Assembly: GCF_900100495.1 (NCBI RefSeq)
Contig: NZ_FNCT01000004.1
Location: 288,070-352,069 of the forward strand
Direction: 5' to 3'
Source: Pseudomonas benzenivorans
GTDB lineage: Bacteria > Pseudomonadota > Gammaproteobacteria > Pseudomonadales > Pseudomonadaceae
DNA length: 64,000 nt
Position 1 is the stretch's first letter, and each line of letters begins with the position of its first letter. Both the position numbers and the translations under genes were made by a program. The notes below the pieces were generated by a model that did not search any database, had not been told where the DNA came from, and saw only the letters and a program-made list of their open reading frames with translations. This document shows, in pieces, positions 18,909 through 29,291 of this stretch.

Positions 18909-20639
18909 CTACACCAGCGGCTGGATGTGGCAGGGGGTGAACTGTTCGACCCGGTTGCGCCCCAGCTTCTTGGCGCGGTAGAGCATGAGGTCGGCGCAAT
19001 GCAGCCATTCGCCCAGGCCTTGCCCGGGCTGCCACTGCGCCACGCCGAAGCTGGCGGTGACGCTGATCTGCTCGACCAGCGGCTCAGCGGCGAGCAGGGC
19101 GCGGAATTTTTCCGCCATCACGCAACCCTGGGCGAGGTCGGTGTGCGGCATGAGAATGATGAACTCCTCTCCGCCCCAGCGGCACAGGCTGTCGGATTCG
19201 CGCAGATGGGCCTTGACCTTCTGCGCCAAGCCACTGAGCACGCAATCGCCCACGTCGTGGCCATACTGGTCATTGATCGACTTGAAACGGTCGATGTCGA
19301 GGAACGCCAGGGTCAGCGGAAAGCCATAGCGCTCGGCGCGTTTGATCTCCTGATGCGCCGCTTCCTCGAGCTTCAAGCGCGACCACTGCCCGGTCAGGCG
19401 GTCGGTATTGGCCAGGCGTTCCAGTTGCAGGTTGCTGCTGAGCAGTTCCTGCTCCGCTTGACGGCGGCGTTCGATCTCCCGGCGCAGGCGCCGGGTCAGG
19501 TGGGCGAAGCGCAGGGCCACGCTGCCGACCAGCAGCAGGGCCAATAGGGTGCCCGTCAGCACGCGATAGAGCAGGCTGTGGTCGGTAACGGGCGGGCCGC
19601 TGTAGATGAACCCCTGGAGGTCGGCCGGTCCATCGGCCATGCCCAGTTCGACATAGTTCTGGGCAATCGTCTGCCAGCGCCCGGGGTTCATGTGCCCGAG
19701 TTGCACCAGTTCGGGCATGATCAGCTTCTTCAGCGCCTCGGCCTCGAAGCGCAGGTGCTCCAGGCTCTTGTCCGGGGCATAGCGGCGGTGGATCAGCTGC
19801 ACGCTCTCCTCGAGGTTATCCAGGGCGTACTGCCAGCCGCGGAGACTGGCCTGGACAAACGCCTCGACCTGTTCCGGGCGTTGTTGCACCAGGGCTTCGC
19901 GGGTGGTCAGCACATCGTTGTAGAAGTTGACGCCGTATTCGCGCGGGTTGATCAGCCGGTAGGCGACCTTCTGCTGCTGCAGCCAGAACGGTTCGTTGGA
20001 GATGTAACCGTCGTAGGCATCGGTGTTGCCGTCGATCAGGTCTTGCGGATTGAAGCTGGTCTGCAGCACCTGCAGGCGCTGGAGGTCGAGACCTTCGCGG
20101 GCCAGGGTGATGCGCAGCTCGGCGCTTTCCGGCGCAGGCATCAGCATCACCCGTTTGCCGGCCAGGTCGTGGGGGGTATAGATGTCCGAGTCGGCGCGGA
20201 CGATCCACACGCTCGGCGAGCTCTGCAGGATCGCCGCCAGCGCCACCACGGGTTTGCCGGCCATGCGCGCGATGACCAGGCCGCTGTTGGCAATGGCGAA
20301 GTCGACTTCGCCGGCGAGCATGGCCTCCAGGGGCTTCGGCGCCCCCGGTCCGCCCTGGAGGATCTGCACATCCAGCCCGGCTTGCCGATAGAAGCCTTTT
20401 TCCAGGGCCATGTAATACCCGGCGAACTGGAACTGGTGCAGCCAACGCAGTTGCAGGCGCAGCTTTTCCGCCGTCGCGGCATCGACCAGGCAGAACAGCT
20501 GCGCCACGAGCAGGCCGAAGCCGAGCCACAGCGAACGTTTGGCCGGGTTAAGGGCGGGGAGCTGGCGACCTGCTGCGGACTCGCTGTTCAGGAGCCCGAT
20601 AGGAATGTGGACGGTGATTGCCTGAGGGGCGCTGGGCAT
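18909..20639 (-). CDS. Diguanylate cyclase with an NMT1/THI5-like periplasmic sensor
   Basis: About 576 residues. An N-terminal membrane anchor (about 33-55) is followed by a periplasmic solute-binding domain of the NMT1/THI5 type (residues about 58-300: LRWLHQFQFAGYYMALEKGFY, GEVDFAIANSGL, YDGYISNEPFW). Then come a second transmembrane segment (about 355-375), a short coiled region (RRLRREIERRRQAEQEL) and a GGDEF domain. The motif is GGEEF at 489-493, with RESD as the inhibitory site at 480-483, so it should be active. A pyrimidine- or amine-like ligand outside the membrane may set c-di-GMP output. A TTG nine bases upstream of the chosen ATG has a better-spaced GAGG and overlaps the preceding stop. 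Confidence 0.9.
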   Translation of the reverse strand: MPSAPQAITVHIPIGLLNSESAAGRQLPALNPAKRSLWLGFGLLVAQLFCLVDAATAEKLRLQLRWLHQFQFAGYYMALEKGFYRQAGLDVQILQGGPGAPKPLEAMLAGEVDFAIANSGLVIARMAGKPVVALAAILQSSPSVWIVRADSDIYTPHDLAGKRVMLMPAPESAELRITLAREGLDLQRLQVLQTSFNPQDLIDGNTDAYDGYISNEPFWLQQQKVAYRLINPREYGVNFYNDVLTTREALVQQRPEQVEAFVQASLRGWQYALDNLEESVQLIHRRYAPDKSLEHLRFEAEALKKLIMPELVQLGHMNPGRWQTIAQNYVELGMADGPADLQGFIYSGPPVTDHSLLYRVLTGTLLALLLVGSVALRFAHLTRRLRREIERRRQAEQELLSSNLQLERLANTDRLTGQWSRLKLEEAAHQEIKRAERYGFPLTLAFLDIDRFKSINDQYGHDVGDCVLSGLAQKVKAHLRESDSLCRWGGEEFIILMPHTDLAQGCVMAEKFRALLAAEPLVEQISVTASFGVAQWQPGQGLGEWLHCADLMLYRAKKLGRNRVEQFTPCHIQPLV

Positions 20640-20644
20640 GCGTT

Positions 20645-22834
20645 TCAACTGAGCCTCGAAAGCAGTGACGAGGCCTCGGCCGGTTGCCGGTAGCGCTGCA
20701 GGAACGCCTGCAATTGCTGTAGCGGCAGTGGCCGGCTGAGTAGATAACCTTGCGCGAAGTCGCAGCCGTGCTCACGCAGGAGCGCCAGTTGCTGAGACGA
20801 CTCCACGCCTTCGGCGACGACCTTGAGATGCAGGGTATGTGCCATGGCAATGATCGCCTGGATGATCTCCATGTCGGTCTGCGAGGCGGGAACGTCCTGG
20901 ATGAACGAGCGGTCGATCTTCAGCGTGTCGAGCGGTAGGCGCTTGAGGTAGGCGAGTGACGAGTAGCCGGTGCCGAAATCGTCGATGGACAGGCTGACCC
21001 CCAGCGCACGGATTTTCTGCAGCAGGCCGACGGCCCGGTTGATGTTGCCCATCAAGGCGTTCTCGGTGACCTCCAGTTCCAGGCGCTGCGGCGGCACGTC
21101 GAAACTGCACAGGGCATCGCGCACCTCCTGGACCAGCTCTTCGCGGCCCAGGTTGAGCGCCGAGCAATTCACCGCGACCTTCAGTTGCGGGTAGCCACTG
21201 TCGCCCAGCAAGCTCAGGTCGTGACAGGCGCGGCGTAGCACCCAGGCATCGAACTCGGCGACAAAGCCGTTGGCCTCGGCGATGCCGATGAAGCGATCCG
21301 GGGTCAGCAGGCCGTGCTCCGGGTGCTGCCAGCGCACCAGGGCCTCCAGCTTGCTCAGCTCGCCGCTGTGCAAATCGAGAATCGGTTGGTAATAGAGCTG
21401 CAGACCGCGATCGTGCTGCAGTGCATTACGCAGTTCCTCCTCGAGTTGCAGTTCGAAACTGGCCTTGGTCTTCAGCTGGGGGTTGAAAAAGTGCAGGGTG
21501 TTGCGCCCGCTGCCCTTGGCCTGGTAGAGCGCCAGATCGGCATGCTTGAGCAGCTCGTCACAGGTCTGGCCATCTTCGGGGAACAGGCTGATACCGATGC
21601 TGATCGTCATCACCATGCAGCGCCCGGACAGGCTGAACGGCTCCTTCAGGCACTGCATCATGCGCTGCGCCAACGGCCGCGCTTCGTCGCAGGTGCGCAA
21701 ACTGGCGAGCACGCAGAACTCGTCTCCGCCGAAACGGGCGATCACATCGTGATCGCGCAAGGCCCCGCGGATCCGCTCGGCGACCACCTTGAGCAGTTCG
21801 TCCCCGGCATCGTGGCCGAGGCTGTCGTTGATCCGCTTGAAGTGGTCGAGGTCGAGGAACATGATCGCCAGCGGCTGCTGTTGCCGCGAGTGTTCCAGCA
21901 GCTTCTCGGCGAAGGCCTGATTCAAGCCCCGGCGGTTGAGCAGGTTGGTCAGGGCGTCGAAGTGCGCGACCTGCTGCAGCGAGGCGTGCGCCTGGTCAAG
22001 CTGATCGACCAGGGTCTTGACCCGCAGCAGGTCGCGCTCCTTGCTCGCCAGCTTCTTGTCGGCCCAGGCGGCCCCGAGGCAGGCGGTGATGCTGAACAGC
22101 GCAATGCCGGCGACGGCCAGCGCCAGTTGCGCGCTGTTATCGGCTTCCTGCAAGTGCAGGACGGTGCCGACGGGCACCACCAGCTTCAGCGCCCACATCG
22201 CGGTGAAATGCATGGAGGCAATGGCCAGCCCCATCACCAGGCCGGCGCAGAGTTTCAAGACCTGGCGCGTCGTGCCGCCGCCCTGGCGAAAGTACAAGCC
22301 CAGCAGCAGGGCGCCGAGGCTGGCGCCGATGGCCAGCACAATGGAGAGGGCGAAGAGTCCCGGTTGGTAGTAGAGGTTGGCGTCGCTGCGCAAGGCGGCC
22401 ATGCCGCTGTAATGCATGGCCGCGATACCCAGGCCGATGCTGGTGGCGGCGAACAGGTACTGCCCGGCGTGCAAGCGCCTGCTGCCGAGGGTGTTCATCG
22501 CCAACAGGGCCGCGATGAATGCGATCAGCAGCGAGGCCACGGTCAACGGCAGGTCGTAGCGGATGGCGATCGGGGCCTGGAACGCCAGCATGGCGATGAA
22601 GTGCAGCGACCAGATTCCGCCGGCCAGGCACCAGGCGCCGACCCAGCACCATAGGCGGCTGGAGCTGGCGCGCGTGCTGTGATGGATGCGCTCGGCGATG
22701 TCGAGGGTAGCGAAACTGGCGACGCAGGCGACCCCGTAGGCGAGCAGAACCAGCCAGAGGTCATGCGTGCAGTCGAGGATCACCTGCCCGGTGTTGGGCA
22801 ACTCATCGGTAAAGCGCAGACCCAACCAATCCAT
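20645..22834 (-). CDS. MHYT-GGDEF-EAL cyclic-di-GMP enzyme (NbdA/MucR-like)
   Basis: A 729-residue membrane protein. Seven hydrophobic segments (residues about 25-255) carry three MHYT-type motifs (SLHFIAM, AAMHYSGM, ASMHFTAM), proposed to sense copper-bound gases such as NO or O2. GGDEF is intact at 369-373 with RDHD as a possible I-site, and the EAL domain has all usual motifs (EALVRW at 497, ELEVTE, IDDFGTGYSS, VVAEGVE). It is the likely positional counterpart of P. aeruginosa nbdA (PA3311, from memory), whose GGDEF is degenerate; here it is not. The start at 22834 has AAGGAG 10 nt upstream; the GTG nine bases earlier is too close to it. The next gene, another cyclase, overlaps or directly follows the stop. 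Confidence 0.92.
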   Translation of the reverse strand: MDWLGLRFTDELPNTGQVILDCTHDLWLVLLAYGVACVASFATLDIAERIHHSTRASSSRLWCWVGAWCLAGGIWSLHFIAMLAFQAPIAIRYDLPLTVASLLIAFIAALLAMNTLGSRRLHAGQYLFAATSIGLGIAAMHYSGMAALRSDANLYYQPGLFALSIVLAIGASLGALLLGLYFRQGGGTTRQVLKLCAGLVMGLAIASMHFTAMWALKLVVPVGTVLHLQEADNSAQLALAVAGIALFSITACLGAAWADKKLASKERDLLRVKTLVDQLDQAHASLQQVAHFDALTNLLNRRGLNQAFAEKLLEHSRQQQPLAIMFLDLDHFKRINDSLGHDAGDELLKVVAERIRGALRDHDVIARFGGDEFCVLASLRTCDEARPLAQRMMQCLKEPFSLSGRCMVMTISIGISLFPEDGQTCDELLKHADLALYQAKGSGRNTLHFFNPQLKTKASFELQLEEELRNALQHDRGLQLYYQPILDLHSGELSKLEALVRWQHPEHGLLTPDRFIGIAEANGFVAEFDAWVLRRACHDLSLLGDSGYPQLKVAVNCSALNLGREELVQEVRDALCSFDVPPQRLELEVTENALMGNINRAVGLLQKIRALGVSLSIDDFGTGYSSLAYLKRLPLDTLKIDRSFIQDVPASQTDMEIIQAIIAMAHTLHLKVVAEGVESSQQLALLREHGCDFAQGYLLSRPLPLQQLQAFLQRYRQPAEASSLLSRLS

Positions 22835-23270
22835 AGCGCACACACTCCTTACCGGCAGCCTGCCTGATGGCCGACCGCCAGGCCGCTGAGCAACGATACC
22901 GCGCGAAGGCTAGGGCGCACCCGTTCTCGAACATGCTCCCGGGATCCCCGCATCCGTAGGAGGGGAAGGGACAACGCGACGACGCGCAGTTTGCGACGTC
23001 GTAGGGCCGAGCGCAGGCGTGCTGCAACCGCCTGCCGGGGCGTAGCAATATGGCATCAGTATAGTGAGCGTGTTTGCACGGCAAGCGACGTTGCCTGAAT
23101 GCCAACAACTATTTTGCGATTTTGGTTATTTCCAATTGTTCTAGATAACCGCTGGAGAGCCGCTCGACTCTCCAGACAGATGGCCACTGAATAGGGCAGC
23201 CAGCCGTCTCGGTTACTGAAAAAACGCCCAGTCCCAGACCTTCGCGCTACCGACTCCTGGGCCTCGAGCC
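22835..23270. other. 436-bp intergenic region upstream of the MHYT gene
   Basis: No reading frame of interest. It must contain the MHYT-gene promoter; an AT-rich stretch lies at about 23095-23150. An 8-bp hairpin (ctggagag at 23152, ctctccag at 23168) follows opgH by about 100 bp but has no T-run, so it is only a weak terminator candidate. Confidence 0.5.
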
Positions 23271-25859
23271 TTATCCGGCAAGCGAGGCGGCCAATGTCGG
23301 CCGAGGCATTTCCACTTCGGCTTGCGGCACACCGGCTGACGATTCCTTCGACTGGTGGTAGGCGCGGCGCCAGAGCGGGTGCTGTTCCGCCTGCTGCCAG
23401 AGCTGCGAGTGCAGGCGGGCCAAGACGACGGGATCACTCAACAAGGCCAGCTTGCAACGTCCATCCAGGTTCGTCGGGCCACTGCGTAGCGCCTGCTCCA
23501 GCAAGCGCTGGCGGGCGCTTTCGATGAGCGCCGAATCGCCATGCCGGGCGGTGGCCATGGCGCACGCCAGCGCATTGGGGAATGGTCTCAACACGGCCTC
23601 GAGAAAACCCTGCTCCAGGGCGTTGTCACGATTGCGCTGGGCATAGGCGTAGGTGGATATCAGCTCCTGCGGCGGGCTCGATTCCTCGGGAATCAGGAAC
23701 AGCTTGCCTTGGCGGGTGCGGATGCCGAGGCTCAACCGGCTGGAGATCACCGAGAGCGGAATCGACAGCATCAGCGACGCCAGGATCGGCGCCAGCCACC
23801 ACAGGAAGTTCGCGTCGAGCCAGGCGACGCCGGCGGTCCAGATGATGCCCAGCAGGGTTTGCCAGCCATGCCGGCGCATGCCGTCACCCCAGGTGGTCAT
23901 GCCGTCGTCGCGTTGTGGCGATTTCCACTGCGCCGACCAGCCGAGGAAGGCGGCGGTGACGAACTGGGTGTGGAACAGCATGCGTACCGGTGCCAGCAGC
24001 ACCGAGAAGAGCATCTCCAGGAGCATGCTGAGGCTGACCTTGAAGGCGCCGCCGAACTCCTGTGCGCCCTTGATCCAGATCAGGATGACGCTGAGCAACT
24101 TGGGCAGGAACAGCAGGGTCAGGGTGGTGCTGAACAGCGCGATGGCCTTTTCCGGATTCCAGCGCGGCCACACCGGGAACAACTGCCCGGGCACCAGGAA
24201 GTACTGCGGTTCCATCAGCGTATGCGTGGCCAGCAACGCGGTGGACAGCAGCAGGAAGAGGAACCACAGCGGCGCCGACAGGTAGGACATCACCCCGGTG
24301 AGGAACACCGCGCGGTGCACCGGATGCATGCCCTTGACCAGGAACAGGCGGAAGTTCATCAGGTTGCCATGGCACCAGCGACGGTCGCGGGTGAGTTCGT
24401 CGATCAGGTTGGGTGGCAGTTCTTCGTAGCTGCCCGGCAGGTCGTAGGCGATCCACACCCCCCAGCCGGCGCGGCGCATCAGGGCGGCCTCGACGAAGTC
24501 GTGGGAGAGGATCGCGCCGGCGAACGCGCCCTTGCCGGGCAGCGGCGCCAGGGCGCAATGATCGATGAACGGGCGCATGCGGATGATCGCGTTGTGTCCC
24601 CAATAGTGCGACTCACCCAGCTGCCAGAAGTGCAGGCCGGCGGTGAACAGCGGTCCGTAGGCACGGGTGGCGAACTGCTGCAGGCGGGCGTACAGGGTGT
24701 TCATGCCGACGGCTTTCGGCGCGGTTTGGATGATGCCGGCCTGGGGGTTGGCTTCCATCAGCCGTACCAGGCTGGTCAGGCTTTCGCCGCTCATGACGCT
24801 GTCGGCATCCAGCACCACCATGTAGCGGTAGTCGCCGCCCCAGCGCCGGCAGAAGTCGTCGATGTTGCCGCTCTTGCGTTTGACCCGACGTCGCCGCCGG
24901 CGGTAGAAGATGTGTCCGAAACCCTGGGTGGCCTGGCACAGCTCCAGCCAGGCGCGTTGCTCGGCGACGGCGATATCGGCATCGCCGGTGTCGCTGAGCA
25001 CGAAGAAATCGAAGTGCTGCAGTTCGCCCGTAGCGGCCAGCGACTCGTAGGTGGCGCGCAGACCGGCGAACACCCTCGGCACATCCTCGTTGCAGATCGG
25101 CATGATGATCGCGGTGCGGGCCTCGGCGGCGATCGGTTGATCGCCGGCGCTGCTGCCGGAAATGCCATAGCGGTCGTATCCCCGCAGCAGCTCCCAGAAG
25201 CCCATCAGGGCCGTCCAGAAGCCTGCGGATACCCAGCAGAAGAGGATGGAGAAGAGCACCAGTATACTGCCCTGAACCAGGTAAGGCAGGAGTTCGGTGA
25301 CGTTCTGCCGCAGGCTCTGCTGGATGATTTCCTGCAGGTCGATCAACGCCCAGCCCTGGTAGGGCAGGATGCCGTTCATGTACCAGGTCGCCAGGACCGT
25401 CTGGCCGAGCATCAGCAGGACCAGGATCATGCGCCGCAACGAACCCACCCGGCGCCAGCGGGCGGCTTGCAGTTGCGGGCGTGGAGGAGGTGGCGGGCTT
25501 TTCCGGCCCGTCAGTTTGCGCCAGGCGCGTACCAGGATATTGGTGCGCCAGGGTTCCGGGATCACCCGGGTGCGGCGCACGGGCGGTGCCGCGTGGATGC
25601 AGGTCCGACCGGCGGCGTCGACGCCGAGTACGCCCGCCTCGGCCAGCGACACCCCGGCGCCCAGGCTCAGGCGCCGTGCGGTGGAGTGGCAAACCGCCTC
25701 GTCTGCCGTCTGTGCCGGCGTGCCGGACAGCTGCCGATGCAGATCGGCGAAGTCCTCGGCGTGCGCCAACGTTTGGCGCTCGTCGGCAGGCAGCGGCAGC
25801 TCTGCGAGGTAATCGGTCAGATTGGCGCGCGCTGTGGCGGAGGGGGCATGGTCGTTCAT
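23271..25859 (-). CDS. opgH: Glucans biosynthesis glucosyltransferase H (OpgH/MdoH)
   Basis: An 862-residue inner-membrane processive glycosyltransferase of family GT2. After a cytoplasmic N-terminal region, two membrane segments lie near residues 140-210. The catalytic domain has [12 protein letters not shown] (DxD-type) and [11 protein letters not shown] (the xxxRW acceptor motif), followed by further membrane segments at about 520-700. Family role: it polymerises beta-1,2-linked glucose from UDP-glucose while exporting it to make osmoregulated periplasmic glucans. Its ATG overlaps the opgG stop (ATGA). It is the second gene of the classical opgGH operon. Confidence 0.95.
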   Translation of the reverse strand: MNDHAPSATARANLTDYLAELPLPADERQTLAHAEDFADLHRQLSGTPAQTADEAVCHSTARRLSLGAGVSLAEAGVLGVDAAGRTCIHAAPPVRRTRVIPEPWRTNILVRAWRKLTGRKSPPPPPRPQLQAARWRRVGSLRRMILVLLMLGQTVLATWYMNGILPYQGWALIDLQEIIQQSLRQNVTELLPYLVQGSILVLFSILFCWVSAGFWTALMGFWELLRGYDRYGISGSSAGDQPIAAEARTAIIMPICNEDVPRVFAGLRATYESLAATGELQHFDFFVLSDTGDADIAVAEQRAWLELCQATQGFGHIFYRRRRRRVKRKSGNIDDFCRRWGGDYRYMVVLDADSVMSGESLTSLVRLMEANPQAGIIQTAPKAVGMNTLYARLQQFATRAYGPLFTAGLHFWQLGESHYWGHNAIIRMRPFIDHCALAPLPGKGAFAGAILSHDFVEAALMRRAGWGVWIAYDLPGSYEELPPNLIDELTRDRRWCHGNLMNFRLFLVKGMHPVHRAVFLTGVMSYLSAPLWFLFLLLSTALLATHTLMEPQYFLVPGQLFPVWPRWNPEKAIALFSTTLTLLFLPKLLSVILIWIKGAQEFGGAFKVSLSMLLEMLFSVLLAPVRMLFHTQFVTAAFLGWSAQWKSPQRDDGMTTWGDGMRRHGWQTLLGIIWTAGVAWLDANFLWWLAPILASLMLSIPLSVISSRLSLGIRTRQGKLFLIPEESSPPQELISTYAYAQRNRDNALEQGFLEAVLRPFPNALACAMATARHGDSALIESARQRLLEQALRSGPTNLDGRCKLALLSDPVVLARLHSQLWQQAEQHPLWRRAYHQSKESSAGVPQAEVEMPRPTLAASLAG

Positions 25860-27442
25860 GGTGCGGCTACCGTGTTGGCCGGCAATTGATAGCTCCAGGT
25901 CTCGCTCAGCGGCTGGTCACCGTCGACCAGCGCCGCGCGCATCTCCACCGGCTGCTTGGGATCCTTCACCTTCAGCCGCAAGGTCAGCCGCCAGCCCTTG
26001 GTGGCCGGATTGTGGCGCAGGCTGTTTTCCATCAGCCGGGCATTGTCGCCGACGCTGACTTGCGAGCTCGGCGTGGCGCCGGCCGGCAGCTTGGCCAGGG
26101 CGGGCCCTTCGAAATCCACCAGCAGGGCGATGCTGTCGTCCTGGTGGCGGATCAGGTTGGCCTGTTTGTCCTCGCCGGCCGAGCGCAGCGTCTGCGCAAC
26201 CCAGGCGTTGCCCGGCTCATGCAGCGCGGGTTCGTCCAGGGTCCAGTGCATACGATAGGCGAATTCCAGGGGTTGGCCTTTCTTCGGCAATTTTTCCGGC
26301 GTCCAGAACGCCACGATGTTGTCGTTGGTTTCATCCCGCGTCGGGATCTCGACCAGTTCCACCTGGCCCTTGCCCCAGTCGCCCCAGGGTTCGATCCAGG
26401 CACTCGGGCGCAGGTCGTAACGGTCATCGAGGTCTTCGAAACGGGAGAATTCGCGGCCCCGTTGCAACAAGCCGAAGCCTTTCGGGTTTTCCACCTGCCA
26501 GGTGCTGACGGACAGGTGCCGCGGATTGTTCAGCGGCCGCCAGATCCACTCGCCATTGCCGGCATGAATCGCCAGGCCGTTGGAGTCATGCAGCGCGGGG
26601 CGGTAGCTGCGCTCGGCGGCAGGTTGCTTCGGGTCGAACAGGAACATGCTGGTCAGGGGGGCCAGGCCAATCTTGCTGACCGCCTCGCGCAGGTACACCT
26701 TGGCCTGCACATCCAGCCGCGCATCCTTGCCCGGGCGCAGGATGAAGCGGTAGGCGCCGGTCGCGCGGGGCGAGTCGAGCAGGGCGAAGATCACCAGGTG
26801 CCGGTCTCGCGGCCTCGGTCGCTCGATCCAGAATTCGCGGAAGTAGGGGAACTCCTCGCCGCTGGGCAGCGCCGTATCGATCGCCAGGCCGCGAGCGGAC
26901 AAGCCGTAGACCTGCTTTTTGCCGACCACGCGGAAATAGCTGGCACCGAGGACGCTCATGGTCTCGTCCAGCTTGTCCTTCTGGTTGAGCGGATAGAGCA
27001 CCCGGAAGCCGGCATAGCCGAGGTTCTGGGTCGCTTGCTTGTCGAGCCGCAGATCGCCGAAATCGAAGCGCTGCGGGTCGTATTTGATTGGCTTGACGTC
27101 GGTGGCGGTGACCTCGTTGATCTTCACCGGCGTGTTGAAGTGCATGCCCTGGTGATAGAAGGCCAGCTTGAACGGCGTATCGCGCTCGTGCCACTCGAAC
27201 TGGTCCGGGCGCGGGCTGATTTTCTGATAGTCGGCGAACTGCATCTCCCTGAACTCGCCGGGCAGGTTGCTGGGCGGCGCGCTATAGGGTTTTTCCCCGA
27301 GCGCTTTGGCTTTGGCTGCCACATCGTCAAGGGAAAACGCCTGCACCTGAACGGTGCCGAGCAGCGAGGAGAGCGAAACCAGAAACAGCAGTGCGGGAAG
27401 CATGCTGTGACGGACAGATGCTTTGACGGTTTTGTAAGCCAC
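25856..27442 (-). CDS. opgG: Glucans biosynthesis protein G (OpgG/MdoG)
   Basis: About 528 residues, periplasmic. A signal peptide ends near VQVQA, just before [18 protein letters not shown], which is the typical mature OpgG start. Further OpgG markers are [47 protein letters not shown] and [11 protein letters not shown]. OpgG is needed for glucan backbone assembly or branching. The start is uncertain: GTG at 27442 has a GGGGGA ribosome site 4-5 nt upstream and gives a normal signal peptide, whereas ATG at 27469 lacks one. It is first in the operon, with opgH overlapping by 4 bp. Confidence 0.92.
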   Translation of the reverse strand: MAYKTVKASVRHSMLPALLFLVSLSSLLGTVQVQAFSLDDVAAKAKALGEKPYSAPPSNLPGEFREMQFADYQKISPRPDQFEWHERDTPFKLAFYHQGMHFNTPVKINEVTATDVKPIKYDPQRFDFGDLRLDKQATQNLGYAGFRVLYPLNQKDKLDETMSVLGASYFRVVGKKQVYGLSARGLAIDTALPSGEEFPYFREFWIERPRPRDRHLVIFALLDSPRATGAYRFILRPGKDARLDVQAKVYLREAVSKIGLAPLTSMFLFDPKQPAAERSYRPALHDSNGLAIHAGNGEWIWRPLNNPRHLSVSTWQVENPKGFGLLQRGREFSRFEDLDDRYDLRPSAWIEPWGDWGKGQVELVEIPTRDETNDNIVAFWTPEKLPKKGQPLEFAYRMHWTLDEPALHEPGNAWVAQTLRSAGEDKQANLIRHQDDSIALLVDFEGPALAKLPAGATPSSQVSVGDNARLMENSLRHNPATKGWRLTLRLKVKDPKQPVEMRAALVDGDQPLSETWSYQLPANTVAAP

Positions 27443-27691
27443 GAATCCCCCAGGCGAAACGATAAACATGAAACGGTCGGTTTGCAGGCTGTGCAATCAT
27501 ACGGGGTTAACAGGCTGAAAATGCTGGGTGTTATCGCGGAAATTGGGTTTTTTTGCCTGGTTTGGCTGGCTACGGGTCAGCCCTCGACTGTTCCTTCACC
27601 TCGCCCCACCGCGCGACCTTTTCATACAGCCTGTTTGACCGGGTATTTTTCCGACCATGACCAGCGTCAATGATTCCTCGTCGCGGGTCGA

Positions 27692-28948
27692 TCACCGGGT
27701 GACCGACACCGGCATGCGCTCGAGCAGCCACTTGCGCAGCGGAACCACGGCATTTTCTTGCGCCCAGATGCACAGCGCAATCGTCAGCAGCAGAAACACC
27801 GGGTACAGGCCCAGGGACAGCGGCTGTTCGCCGGCGCGCAGGGCGCAGCTCGGCCAGTTCTCGAAACAACTGGGCGAGGCCACGCTGAGCAGCTTTTCCG
27901 AGCGGGAAAACAGGGTAAAGGCCGGTACGTGCAGCACGAACAGCGGTAGCGCTGCGGCGCCCAGGCGCTGCGCCCAGTGCCTGAGCCGGTCGCTGGACGG
28001 CGGCTCGACCAGGGCGCACAGGTAGATCAGGGCGAGTTGGGCGGGCAGCAACATACCGTTGTGCAGCAGGAAGTACCAGAACTGCTCGCCCTTCACCAGC
28101 CAGACGGCGGCGCCGAAACACCCCAGCGTGAAGCCGCCGAGCAGTGCCTTGCTGCCCAGGCCCGGCCGCTGCCCGGCAGCGCGCAGCTCCCGGAACAGCC
28201 CGTAGAGCAGGATGCCGGCGAGGAACTCGGGCAGGCGCAGCAGCGGCATGCGGTGCAACATGCCGGTGTAGGGCATGCCGTATTCCTGGCTGTTGATCAT
28301 CCAGAGTGGCGGCAGCAGGTAGATCAGGCCGAGCGCGGCCAACCACCAGGCCTTGTGGCGTGCGCGCATCAGCCAGGGGGCCAGCAGCGGGAAGCTCAGG
28401 TAGAAGAAGAACAGCGTGGAAATCGACCACAGCGGCGGGTTGAAGGTCAGGTAGTACGGATTCCAGGCCTGCAGCAGGAGTAACTGCAGGATGCCGTTGA
28501 GCAGCAACTCGCCATCGCCCATCCAGTGCTCGAGGGTCTCCCGGGAGGCACCGCCCAGGTCCTCATTGGTGTCGTAGATCACGAAACGCAGGCTGGCGTG
28601 GGTGTCATCCGGCGGGATGCCGAGGTTGCCGATGACGAAGAGCGTGACGATGGTCAGCAGCAGGGAAAAGACGTGCAGCGGGTAGAGATTGGCGAAACGT
28701 CGGCTCCAGAAGCTGCGGGCCGGCTCACGCAGCTGCCCCTGTTGGCAGTAGACGTGGGTCAGCAGGAAGCCGGAAAGCACGAAGAAACTGCTGGTGGCAA
28801 AAAAACCGACGCCCGCCAGATCCTGGATCCAGGGCAGCTTCTGCTCCTGCGGATAGCTATGCAGGGTATGAAAGACCACCACATACAGGCCGAGCAAGAA
28901 GCGTAACCACTCCAGCCCGATGAAATGTTCCTTGTTGGCTCTGCTCAT
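27692..28948 (-). CDS. Acyltransferase family 3 membrane protein
   Basis: A 418-residue protein with about ten transmembrane segments and the Acyl_transf_3 pattern: N-terminal FIGLEWLRFLLGLYVVVFH with the family histidine, then SGFLLTHVYC and RRFANLYPLHVFSLLL. Members transfer acetyl, succinyl or other acyl groups to extracytoplasmic sugars. The position just upstream of opgG suggests modification of periplasmic glucans (as OpgC does elsewhere), but no sequence feature proves the substrate. The start at 28948 follows GAGGAG closely. The longer open frame upstream is not supported. Confidence 0.85.
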   Translation of the reverse strand: MSRANKEHFIGLEWLRFLLGLYVVVFHTLHSYPQEQKLPWIQDLAGVGFFATSSFFVLSGFLLTHVYCQQGQLREPARSFWSRRFANLYPLHVFSLLLTIVTLFVIGNLGIPPDDTHASLRFVIYDTNEDLGGASRETLEHWMGDGELLLNGILQLLLLQAWNPYYLTFNPPLWSISTLFFFYLSFPLLAPWLMRARHKAWWLAALGLIYLLPPLWMINSQEYGMPYTGMLHRMPLLRLPEFLAGILLYGLFRELRAAGQRPGLGSKALLGGFTLGCFGAAVWLVKGEQFWYFLLHNGMLLPAQLALIYLCALVEPPSSDRLRHWAQRLGAAALPLFVLHVPAFTLFSRSEKLLSVASPSCFENWPSCALRAGEQPLSLGLYPVFLLLTIALCIWAQENAVVPLRKWLLERMPVSVTR

Positions 28949-29291
28949 CCTGTTCTCCTCTGCTGGAAAGGCGCCCACGCCCGCTCCTGGGGGGCGTGCA
29001 TCCGTGCTGCGCCGCTGATCGGGCCTTCGCCGCAGTCGTTCGGACCGGCGCCTGCTGCAGCACAAGCGCGCCAGCCTCGAGGGTTTTCGACAGCACCTGT
29101 GCATTTTCGATCGGTCAGGCAGGGGGGATGGGCCGACCGCTGCGGCCATCGGCATGTATAAAGCGCGCGAATAGTCGCAGACAGCGGGCGGAGACCACCC
29201 TAGATTGCGCATTCCAGAAGTTCGGCCGGGTGCTGCCCGGGTAGGTATCGCCGCGGTGAGCCGAACGGCAATAAAAACAAGAGACCCAGCC
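28949..29291. other. 343-bp intergenic region between divergent acyltransferase and MFS genes
   Basis: It should contain two divergent promoters. I see no clear operator, repeat or small gene in it. Confidence 0.4.

Noticed and set aside
23541..25889. 782-codon open frame antisense to opgH
   Set aside because: Mirrors the opgH coding sequence; OpgH has full family motifs on the other strand.
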